A DNA stretch of 10,232 nt from the NCBI GenBank assembly GCA_030596305.1, contig JAUVKK010000012.1, positions 1 to 10,232 of the forward strand, written 5' to 3'. The DNA comes from Helicobacteraceae bacterium (lineage in GTDB: Bacteria; Campylobacterota; Campylobacteria; Campylobacterales; Sulfurimonadaceae). Positions 1 to 4,800 of the stretch are shown here, piece after piece; the stretch's first letter is position 1, and each line of letters starts with the position of its first letter. The notes under the pieces were generated by a model. That model saw nothing but the letters and a program-made list of their open reading frames with translations, did not search any database and had not been told where the DNA came from. The translations under genes and the position numbers were made by a program.

Positions 1-1139
1 CGGTTGACGATGCTTGCTGAGGTATCGCCTTTGACCCATTTTGTCACCCCGAAACTGCAGGTGACGGTACGTGCAAGCTCACTGTAGTTGTACTGAATGT
101 CTTTTCGCAGTCTCTCTGCCAATCCTGCCGCGCTGTCAGCATCCAGGTTTGGACAGATAATGAGAAACTCCTCACCACCCCAACGTCCCACAGCATCTTC
201 GTCACGAACATTGGCTTTGAGATTATCTGCTATTTGTATGATCACCTTGTCACCGACTGGGTGCCCATACTCATCGTTGATAGACTTAAAGAGGTCGATG
301 TCGAGAAGGATCAAACTGAAACTCTCACTGTGGAACTTGGCGCGTTCACAGATAGTACGTAAAAGCTCTTCGATCTTACGGCGGTTGTAAAGTTTGGAGA
401 GGCTGTCTGTCTCTGAGATGTAGCGCAGTTCCCTGTTAGTGTTGTGCAGCTCCTCTTGGGTTGTTTTCAGTGTTTTAAGGGTCTTTGAGAGCTCTATATT
501 CTGTTTTTCAACCAGGACCTTGTCAATGGCTTTGGCAACCAGTGTGTGGTAGATCTTGGAGATATAGATGGCAATGCCGATAAACATACTTAAAAAGACC
601 ATCTGCATGATAACAGCGGTTAGACTCACCTTCGATGAGGTAAAAGACTCTGTGATCGTACCTAGTTCTATTGTGTGGTTGGAGAGAGCCAAGACTGTGA
701 TGAGAATATATGAGAGCAGGCTGGAGAGACCGGTAATGAAGGTGAGTTTAGGCGAAAAACGGATGGTTGCCAGTGCGACCCACAGAAAGTAGAGCAGATA
801 GGCCTCAGTCTTAAAGGTACGAAAGGTACCGATGGTGTAGATAAATACGGAGAGGACAACAACGTCAAGCGTTGTAGAGAGATACTTCAGCCATCGATAA
901 TGCTGGCCGCGCAGGGTAATAAAAAAGACAAATATTGCATACAAGAGGTTAATAGAGGCGCCAACAAGCAAAAAGTTAAAGCTATTTAATGGTACTTCAC
1001 TTTTTATAGCAAACCCAACACCCAGATAGACAAAGGTAAAAAAGAAGCGCGCATAGTTTGCATATTTTTCACTACGCATCTCTTCTTGGATAAAAAGTTC
1101 CGATATTGATGCGGTATCAACTGATATAGAAGGTTTCAT
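1..1139 (-). CDS. Membrane-anchored diguanylate cyclase (GGDEF domain), 3' end cut by window edge
   Basis: Likely makes cyclic di-GMP from two GTP at the inner membrane. Reading from the ATG at 1139, 379 residues are visible and no stop is reached; perhaps 20-40 C-terminal residues are missing. About six hydrophobic segments (roughly residues 30-46, 53-75, 87-104, 112-127, 132-152, 171-193) form an N-terminal membrane domain. A charged, coiled-coil-like linker (about 200-240) precedes the GGDEF domain, which starts near the TDSLSKLYNRR motif (244-254). The catalytic signature is GGEEF at 321-325. An RDED inhibitory I-site (312-315) sits at the canonical spacing before it, so product inhibition is expected from family knowledge. 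The membrane domain resembles no sensor I can name, so the signal is unknown. The ATG at 1139 lacks a clear ribosome binding site. An ATG at 1079 (residue 21) would also keep all membrane segments, but its purine run lies too close to be convincing. Confidence 0.93.
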   Translation of the reverse strand, partial: MKPSISVDTASISELFIQEEMRSEKYANYARFFFTFVYLGVGFAIKSEVPLNSFNFLLVGASINLLYAIFVFFITLRGQHYRWLKYLSTTLDVVVLSVFIYTIGTFRTFKTEAYLLYFLWVALATIRFSPKLTFITGLSSLLSYILITVLALSNHTIELGTITESFTSSKVSLTAVIMQMVFLSMFIGIAIYISKIYHTLVAKAIDKVLVEKQNIELSKTLKTLKTTQEELHNTNRELRYISETDSLSKLYNRRKIEELLRTICERAKFHSESFSLILLDIDLFKSINDEYGHPVGDKVIIQIADNLKANVRDEDAVGRWGGEEFLIICPNLDADSAAGLAERLRKDIQYNYSELARTVTCSFGVTKWVKGDTSASIVN

Positions 1140-1144
1140 ACTTG

Positions 1145-1150
1145 ATTATA
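1145..1150 (-). promoter_or_regulatory. Candidate -10 box of the diguanylate cyclase gene
   Basis: On the minus strand a perfect TATAAT lies 5 nt upstream of the ATG at 1139, within an AT-rich stretch. No good -35 hexamer is visible, which is common in Campylobacterota. If used, transcription would start at or next to the start codon, giving a leaderless mRNA. Alternatively transcription starts here and translation begins at the ATG at 1079. Confidence 0.4.
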
Positions 1151-1244
1151 CTATATACGCAGTATTTATATCACTGAAATTGTTTTTGTAAGTTATATTA
1201 TAAGAGTAAGTGACGACTGTGTGATAAAATCAACCGTATAATAT

Positions 1245-1273
1245 GGTTTAGAAACTAAATGATTTTCTAAACC
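1245..1273 (-). terminator. Perfect 10-bp dyad across the stop codon of the acetyltransferase gene; possible terminator
   Basis: GGTTTAGAAA (1245-1254) and TTTCTAAACC (1264-1273) are perfect reverse complements with a 9-nt loop. The dyad covers the last codons and the TAA of the GNAT gene. In the minus-strand transcript the hairpin is followed by AUAUUAUA rather than a clean U tract. It may therefore be a weak terminator or a 3'-end stabilising structure. Confidence 0.4.
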
Positions 1274-1802
1274 GTTCCTCTTCCAGGCTTGCTTGAGAAG
1301 AGGCCACTTCTGCCTGTTCTTTTAGCGTATGGATCATTTTAAAAGAGATGGAACCTGCTGTGTTTGTCTCTTCAGAACCTTCTACCTTGGTAAATCCAAG
1401 TCGTTCATAGAGGTGTATAGCAGGGTTGTTCTCGCGTACTGAAAGGGACATCTGGGGGTAACTTTTGACGACCTCTCTCATAAGCTGTTCCATTATCTGA
1501 GTACCTATACCCTGATTACGATACTCTGGGAGAACAGCAAATGCGAGTTCCGGTGTTTTGGTATCAACATGTCCAAACCCGTTAAGCAGCATGCGTACCC
1601 AGGCACCGCCAGCTACTTTGTTGTCAACAAAGGCATAAACACCGATATCACCGTTAAAGTTTCCGTAGTTTCGGTGGTACTGCTCCAGGTAAGGGTGATC
1701 ATCCAGGGTCTCATCGCTTTCGTCTAAGCGTGCAGCGTAATGGAGAAGGTCTTTGACGATGAAGTGCTCAGAAGAGCGTAAAAAGTATAATTCAATATTC
1801 AT
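1248..1802 (-). CDS. GNAT-family N-acetyltransferase
   Basis: A 184-residue protein of the GCN5-related N-acetyltransferase family, expected to move an acetyl group from acetyl-CoA to an amine. The substrate cannot be told from sequence. The acetyl-CoA loop is seen as LPEYRNQGIGT (91-101, matching the R/Q-x-x-G-x-G/A signature) after the strand ELAFAVL. Motif B appears as NPAIHLYERLGF (126-137), typical of the C-terminal half of the fold. The last ~25 residues are charged and probably lie outside the fold. The gene stands alone on the minus strand, between the diguanylate cyclase gene (108 bp downstream) and the pfkA leader. No Shine-Dalgarno sequence precedes the ATG; a TATAAT lies 6 nt upstream, so the message is probably leaderless. 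The family call is firm and the function open. Confidence 0.93.
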   Translation of the reverse strand: MNIELYFLRSSEHFIVKDLLHYAARLDESDETLDDHPYLEQYHRNYGNFNGDIGVYAFVDNKVAGGAWVRMLLNGFGHVDTKTPELAFAVLPEYRNQGIGTQIMEQLMREVVKSYPQMSLSVRENNPAIHLYERLGFTKVEGSEETNTAGSISFKMIHTLKEQAEVASSQASLEEERFRKSFSF

Positions 1803-1808
1803 AGTGAA

Positions 1809-1814
1809 ATTATA
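1809..1814 (-). promoter_or_regulatory. Candidate -10 box of the acetyltransferase gene, leaderless type
   Basis: On the minus strand a perfect TATAAT is followed by exactly 6 nt and then the ATG at 1802. With standard spacing the first transcribed base would be the A of the start codon. The purine-rich AAAAAGG lies upstream of the -10 box, so it cannot serve as a ribosome binding site if this promoter is used. No convincing -35 box is seen. Confidence 0.45.
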
Positions 1815-1896
1815 CCTTTTTGTAATCTATGCAACTTGTTTTTTTCCTGTTACTCTTACGAGATTGGACAAACACAGTTTAAATGTAGAGGAAGTA

Positions 1897-1902
1897 TATA
1901 AT
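1897..1902 (+). promoter_or_regulatory. Candidate -10 box for the pfkA leader transcript
   Basis: A perfect TATAAT on the plus strand, with no well-spaced -35 box; a TTGGAC at 1864-1869 is 27 nt away, too far. If this is the pfkA promoter, the mRNA would carry a leader of about 330 nt containing both duplicated units. Other promoters could lie inside the repeats: TTGAGA followed by TAAAAA at 15-nt spacing occurs in both, after each dyad. Confidence 0.3.
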
Positions 1903-1917
1903 CAACTAAACGTTGAT
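1901..1917. repeat. Short perfect inverted repeat (6-bp arms, 5-nt loop)
   Basis: ATCAAC-TAAAC-GTTGAT. It overlaps the end of the candidate -10 box at 1897-1902 and would lie at the start of a transcript from it. It is followed at 1921 by the self-complementary TCATTAATGA. It could be an operator or an mRNA 5' hairpin; its short length makes chance possible. Confidence 0.3.
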
Positions 1918-1984
1918 GTGTCATTAATGAGATGGTAATAGGTATGTTATAGAGAAATGGTACAATAAAAGAAGAAATGACAAT

Positions 1985-2109
1985 TTGAACAATATAGTGG
2001 TTTTTTGTACTTGCGGTGATGATGTATTTCAAAAAAAGTGAGATAGCTCACTTTTTTGAGAGTAGAGTCGTAATGGTAAAAAATTTTGCAAAAAGAGGAG
2101 GAAATTGAA
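1985..2109 (+). repeat. Degenerate upstream copy of the pfkA 5' unit (repeat copy 1, ~125 bp)
   Basis: This stretch aligns with repeat copy 2 (2110-2236) along its length. From a TTG at 1985 it reads MNNIVVFCTCGDD, parallel to MSNIAILCSGGDD in copy 2 and MSNIAILCSGGD in pfkA; about 28 of the first 40 bases match copy 2. The reading frame ends after 18 codons with TGA at 2039, inside the dyad. The dyad, the following GAGAGTA and the purine-rich ribosome binding site before 2110 are shared with copy 2. I read it as an older, decayed tandem duplication of the start of pfkA with its leader. It is not a working gene fragment as far as can be seen. Confidence 0.65.
2032..2057 (+). promoter_or_regulatory. 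Dyad A: AAAAAAGTGAG-N4-CTCACTTTTTT
   Basis: Two perfect 11-base arms (2032-2042 and 2047-2057) surround a 4-nt loop, ATAG. In RNA it would form a hairpin ending in a run of U, like a small intrinsic terminator or attenuator. In DNA it could be a palindromic operator. The same arms recur in dyad B about 126 bp downstream, with a different loop, which suggests the arms are what is kept. It lies 53 nt upstream of the 41-codon ORF start. Confidence 0.55.
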
Positions 2110-2235
2110 ATGAGTAATATTGCGATTTTATGCTCTGGCGGAGATGATATCTCCCAAAGAAAAGTGAGTGATCTCACTTTTTTTGAGAGTAAAGTAGCAT
2201 CAATAAAAACCATCGTAGACAGAGGAGAAAAGTAA
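2110..2235 (+). CDS. 41-codon upstream ORF derived from a duplicated pfkA start
   Basis: A small ORF preceded by the strongest ribosome binding site of the region (AGAGGAGG, ~8 nt before the ATG). Its first 12 residues, MSNIAILCSGGD, are identical to PfkA 1-12, covering the SGGD phosphate-binding loop. After that the frame runs through what is otherwise the pfkA leader (DISQRKVSDLTFFE and onward) and ends with TAA at 2233-2235. Only one base separates this stop from the pfkA ATG, and the ORF covers pfkA's own ribosome binding site. The layout predicts translational coupling. Ribosomes on this ORF would also pass through dyad B (2157-2184) and melt it, as in leader-peptide attenuation. The peptide itself, lacking any fold, is probably not an enzyme. 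It may be an unselected by-product of duplication; ORF and coordinates are certain, function is inference. Confidence 0.5.
   Translation: MSNIAILCSGGDDISQRKVSDLTFFESKVASIKTIVDRGEK
2157..2184 (+). promoter_or_regulatory. Dyad B: AAAAGTGAG-N4-CTCACTTTT with T run
   Basis: Nine perfect base pairs (2160-2168 with 2173-2181), extendable through a G-T and two A-T pairs, around the loop TGAT, then a run of seven T in all. It lies 53 nt before the pfkA ATG, as dyad A lies 53 nt before the upstream ORF. It is inside the translated part of the upstream ORF. Possible roles are an attenuator hairpin or a repressor operator; the sequence alone does not decide. Confidence 0.55.
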
Positions 2236-2236
2236 G

Positions 2237-3214
2237 ATGAGTAACATCGCGATTTTATGCTCTGGCGGAGATGTTTCCGGCATGAACCCGGCCCTCAAAC
2301 ATTTTGTTGAATACAGTATTTTAAAAGGTCTCAAGCCTTTTTTAATCTACGATGGTTTTGAAGGTTTGATCGATAACAATATCGTTAGTGCAAGTTATAA
2401 AGATGTTAGCGGTATTATAAGCCGTGGCGGAACAAAGATAGGCTCGGCGCGTTCTGAACGTTTTATGCAGGCTTCGTTTCGTAAGACAGCCAAAGAAAAT
2501 CTAGACAAACACAATATAGACAAACTCGTTGTTTTAGGCGGTGATGGCAGTTTCAGTGGCATGGAAATATTTTATGAAGAGCATGGAATTGCTTTTTCAG
2601 GTATCCCTTCGACGATCGATAATGACATTGTAGGGACCGACTACTGTCTAGGTGTCGATACTGCACTCAATATCATTCGTGAAGCACTCGATGCCATTCG
2701 TGATACGGCTGCATCATTTAAGCGAGCTTTTATTGTTGAGACAATGGGACGTGATTGTGGCTACCTCGCACTTGTGTCGGGATTGACCTCGGGTGCTGAG
2801 CTCTGTTTGATTCCTGAAGTGCCGTATGATCTGTCTGCTTATGAAGAGAAGTTTAAAGAAGAACTTGCCAATGGCCGTCGCTATTTCCTGGCGGTAGTCT
2901 CTGAGGGGATAACACAGCCTTCAGATGAGATAGCAAAATGGTTTGAGAAGGTCATTGGTGTTGAATCCCGCGTGTCGGTTTTAGGTCATATTCAACGTGG
3001 CGGCAGTCCGACAAGCAGAGACAGGTTGATGGCATATCGATTTGTGAATTTTGCGATTGACGGTCTTTTGGCGGGAGAAAAAGATAAGATCTGCTGTTTT
3101 AATGACAGCCGATTTAATTACAAGTCTATTGCCGATGTTGCTAATAAAAAGTATCAGATCGATCCGGCTCTATTCGAGCTTGCCAGATTTACGTCACTGA
3201 ACTGTATAGAGTAA
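2237..3214 (+). CDS. pfkA: 6-phosphofructokinase (ATP-type PfkA)
   Basis: A 325-residue PfkA, close to the 320 of E. coli, expected to phosphorylate fructose 6-phosphate to fructose 1,6-bisphosphate in the cytoplasm, the committing step of glycolysis. Visible motifs are SGGD (9-12), GGDGS (101-105), TIDND with catalytic Asp128, MGRDCG (170-175) and HIQRGG (251-256). Arg163, Glu223, Arg245, His251 and Arg254 match known sugar-phosphate ligands. Gly104 indicates ATP rather than pyrophosphate as donor; pyrophosphate enzymes have Asp there. The residue before TIDND is Ser125, where ATP enzymes usually have Gly and pyrophosphate enzymes Lys. Three arginines of the E. coli effector site appear as Lys21, Glu25 and Tyr54, so classical ADP/PEP control may be absent. 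The ATG at 2237 follows GAGGAG at a good distance. The unusual duplicated leader lies upstream. The 3' end overlaps the convergent oxygenase gene by 26 bp. Confidence 0.97.
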   Translation: MSNIAILCSGGDVSGMNPALKHFVEYSILKGLKPFLIYDGFEGLIDNNIVSASYKDVSGIISRGGTKIGSARSERFMQASFRKTAKENLDKHNIDKLVVLGGDGSFSGMEIFYEEHGIAFSGIPSTIDNDIVGTDYCLGVDTALNIIREALDAIRDTAASFKRAFIVETMGRDCGYLALVSGLTSGAELCLIPEVPYDLSAYEEKFKEELANGRRYFLAVVSEGITQPSDEIAKWFEKVIGVESRVSVLGHIQRGGSPTSRDRLMAYRFVNFAIDGLLAGEKDKICCFNDSRFNYKSIADVANKKYQIDPALFELARFTSLNCIE

Positions 3215-3935
3215 CTTCTCTAAAGTCACTGCGTGTACCGGGAATCGGTCTGTTGGAGACACCGCGTAGGCTGTAGACAAAAGAGATCTTGGGTTCGTCA
3301 CTCTCATTTTTGTTGGCGTAGTGCAGAGTTTTGGCATGAAAGAGAACCACATCGCCTTTTTTGAGGTTAAAATGGACACGCTTGGCGATGATCTCCTGGT
3401 TTTGCGGCAGGTCATCTCTAAAGGCCGAGCTCTTATCAAACTGCTCGGGAGAAAAGGCCATCTTGTGTGTTCCCGGTATAAATTCCAGTAGACCGTTGTC
3501 GAGGTATTCATCACCAAGACTCAGCCAGACACTCATCAGATTGTCATTTTCAAAGTGCCAGTAACGGATGTCCTGATGCCAGGTGGTGACGGAGCTGACG
3601 TGAGGAAGCTTGGTCATGATGGAGTTGTGGTGGGCTAAAAGAAGGCGTGGTTCTTCACCGAGCAGCTGCTCCAGGACAGGACGCATCTCAGGATTGGTCA
3701 TCCACTCTGCAAATAGAGGGTCACGGTCATAGACCTGTCGCAGACGACGGGTTGTTTTGGCGCCGCTTCGTTTTTGAAGATACTCCTCTTCACTCTCTAT
3801 CGGTTCGATCATCTCATAGAGGTGTTTGGCAGCGACGGTGCGGAGCTCGTCACAGGTTTGAGCAGTGGCAAACTGACGTAACAGAAGAAAGCCATTGGTA
3901 TGGAACTCGTCGATCTGTTGCGGCGTTAGTTGCAT
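3189..3935 (-). CDS. Phytanoyl-CoA dioxygenase (PhyH)-like Fe(II)/2-oxoglutarate oxygenase
   Basis: A 248-residue cytoplasmic protein of the PhyH superfamily, which hydroxylates small substrates using O2, 2-oxoglutarate and non-haem iron. The typical N-terminal motif is present (TPQQIDEFHTNGFLLLR, 4-20). The iron triad is most likely His120 and Asp122 in WHQD, plus His205 in the segment GDVVLFHAKTLHYANKN (194-210). LLEFIPGTHK (149-158) is another family hallmark. Where many members carry the 2-oxoglutarate-binding Arg, about 11 residues after the distal His, this protein has Lys216; Arg224 is nearby. The substrate is unknown, with no biosynthetic partner next to it. The ATG at 3935 follows AAGGGG at good spacing. 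The gene diverges from modE, with 91 bp between, and converges with pfkA, the last 26 bp overlapping. A longer gene product with a different start is not supported. Confidence 0.9.
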   Translation of the reverse strand: MQLTPQQIDEFHTNGFLLLRQFATAQTCDELRTVAAKHLYEMIEPIESEEEYLQKRSGAKTTRRLRQVYDRDPLFAEWMTNPEMRPVLEQLLGEEPRLLLAHHNSIMTKLPHVSSVTTWHQDIRYWHFENDNLMSVWLSLGDEYLDNGLLEFIPGTHKMAFSPEQFDKSSAFRDDLPQNQEIIAKRVHFNLKKGDVVLFHAKTLHYANKNESDEPKISFVYSLRGVSNRPIPGTRSDFREVTLYSSVT

Positions 3936-3964
3936 TTTGACCCCTTCTTCGGTTTATTGGCACT

Positions 3965-3970
3965 ATTTTA
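3965..3970 (-). promoter_or_regulatory. Weak candidate -10 box of the oxygenase gene
   Basis: TAAAAT on the minus strand, 29 nt before the ATG at 3935, which would give a short leader containing the AAGGGG ribosome binding site. No good -35 box is seen. It lies about 30 bp from the ModE box of the divergent operon, so cross-regulation is possible but not shown. Confidence 0.25.
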
Positions 3971-3990
3971 GCGAAATTCTCTAAATACGC

Positions 3991-4020
3991 TTGACATAGC
4001 GTTATATACTTTAATATACT
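3991..4020 (+). promoter_or_regulatory. Promoter of the molybdate operon
   Basis: A perfect -35 box TTGACA (3991-3996) and a -10 box TATACT (4015-4020) are 18 bp apart; a TAATAT at 4012-4017 would give 15 bp. Six bases separate TATACT from the modE ATG at 4027, so transcription would start at the start codon. No Shine-Dalgarno sequence is present in between. The -10 box lies inside the ModE operator. Confidence 0.65.
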
Positions 4021-4023
4021 GCG
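4000..4023 (+). promoter_or_regulatory. ModE-box operator, CGTTATATA-N6-TATACTGCG
   Basis: The left half (4000-4008) matches the remembered ModE half-site CGnTATATA exactly. The right half (4015-4023), read on the other strand, is CGCAGTATA, which keeps the CG and TATA positions. The 6-bp spacer is that of known ModE sites. It overlaps the -10 box and is immediately before modE, so molybdate-loaded ModE should block RNA polymerase and repress its own operon. Assignment rests on the motif plus location; binding is inferred. Confidence 0.65.
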
Positions 4024-4026
4024 CTT

Positions 4027-4800
4027 ATGAAAAACAGATCTTCTTACCACTTGCTGAGCAAACTTTTTTTAACACATGATCAAGAGCAGTTCATTACGCC
4101 TGAGCGTGTTGAACTTCTTAAAAGTATTGCTAAAACCGGCTCTATAAGCGCCGGTGCAAAAGATATGTCCAAAAGCTACAAATGGGCCTGGGACAGTATC
4201 GATCAGATGAACAGCCACTCCGGCAGCGAGCTGGTCAGTAAGTCCAGCGGCGGTAAAGGCGGCGGCGGTGCAGAGGTCACGCCATTTGCGATAGAGCTTA
4301 TAGATTATTATGATGACCTAAAGCGAATATACCAAAACAAGATCGAGAGTTATCAAGAGCGTTTCAATCAAGCGTTTAAAAAGGGCTCCTTTACCAAGGA
4401 TATCGCTTCAACACTTCATGGCCGTGTCTCAAACATAGAGTGTAATGACGATGTCTGTGAGGTAGCCATAGCGTATGGTGAGGTCACCTTAAAGGCTAAG
4501 TGTAAAAAAGCGATGGGGCTCTCTAAAGATGATGCAATATCTTTTATGGTCGAGTCAAATCAGATCATCATCGCAAAACAGGCGGTCGAGATCAGTGCAC
4601 AGAACCTCTTAGTGGGTGAGATAACAGCGATAGTCGAAGATGGAAAAAAAGTCTATCTGACACTGAGACTCTCTACAGAAGAGGAGTTGAAAGTGTTAAT
4701 AACGACGGATTCATTGGCACAGCTAAACCTTACACTCGGTCAACAGTGTTACGCATATTTTAAAACGTATAACATAACTATTTTGGGAGAAAAAACTTGA
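4027..4800 (+). CDS. modE: Molybdate-responsive transcriptional regulator ModE
   Basis: A 257-residue full-length ModE, similar in length to the E. coli protein. The N-terminal winged helix-turn-helix (about 22-92) contains the characteristic SISAGAKDMSKSYKWAWDSI segment (39-58) and the glycine-rich wing GGKGGGGA (75-82). A helical dimer linker (about 88-120) follows. Two Mop modules (about 127-187 and 194-252) bind molybdate in family members; the second starts with SAQNLLVGEI (190-199), close to the usual SARNxLxGxI. Both sensing modules are therefore present, unlike shortened ModE forms. It heads the molybdate operon and sits directly behind a ModE box, so autoregulation is expected. The ATG has no ribosome binding site and lies 6 nt from the -10 box, suggesting a leaderless message. 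The stop overlaps the next start (TTGA). Confidence 0.96.
   Translation: MKNRSSYHLLSKLFLTHDQEQFITPERVELLKSIAKTGSISAGAKDMSKSYKWAWDSIDQMNSHSGSELVSKSSGGKGGGGAEVTPFAIELIDYYDDLKRIYQNKIESYQERFNQAFKKGSFTKDIASTLHGRVSNIECNDDVCEVAIAYGEVTLKAKCKKAMGLSKDDAISFMVESNQIIIAKQAVEISAQNLLVGEITAIVEDGKKVYLTLRLSTEEELKVLITTDSLAQLNLTLGQQCYAYFKTYNITILGEKT

Larger units (their letters stand above)
1803..1984. other. Intergenic stretch between the acetyltransferase gene and the pfkA leader repeats
   Basis: No supported gene. It holds the minus-strand acetyltransferase promoter at its left edge, a candidate plus-strand TATAAT at 1897-1902, a 6-bp inverted repeat at 1901-1917 and the palindrome TCATTAATGA at 1921-1930. 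Together with the degenerate repeat copy that follows, the region without an intact gene reaches 2109. Confidence 0.7.
2110..2236 (+). repeat. Tandem copy 2 of the pfkA 5' unit (~127 bp)
   Basis: The unit begins with a pfkA start codon and its first 12 codons, continues through dyad B and GAGAGTA, and ends with a purine-rich ribosome binding site just before the true pfkA start at 2237. The first ~36 bases differ from pfkA at only two synonymous positions (AAT/AAC, ATT/ATC), so this duplication is younger than copy 1. Spacing between successive starts is 125 and 127 nt. The 127-nt step puts the copy out of frame with pfkA. Confidence 0.8.

Noticed and set aside
1864-1902. TTGGAC at 1864 as -35 partner of TATAAT at 1897
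   Set aside because: The spacing is 27 bp, too long for a sigma-70-type promoter.
1947-2213. 88-codon minus-strand reading frame opposite the pfkA leader repeats
   Set aside because: It runs antisense through the duplicated leader and dyads, has no family resemblance and no ribosome binding site, and its low-complexity content follows from the A/T-rich repeat.
1985-2272. CRISPR array or mobile-element direct repeats
   Set aside because: Only three units are present, with coding content shared with pfkA, no constant repeat/variable spacer pattern, no transposase and no terminal inverted repeats or target-site duplication.
2237-3214. Pyrophosphate-dependent phosphofructokinase
   Set aside because: The motif is GGDGS, not GGDDS, and there is no Lys before TIDND, so ATP is the likelier phosphate donor.
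3193-3230. Direct repeat GTCACTG at 3193-3199 and 3224-3230
   Set aside because: Seven bases within coding sequence of the oxygenase gene; it is readily explained by chance and shows no associated structure.
3194-3940. Other reading frames (both strands) inside the oxygenase gene
   Set aside because: They lie within a gene with clear family motifs and show no recognisable protein features; they are frame shadows.
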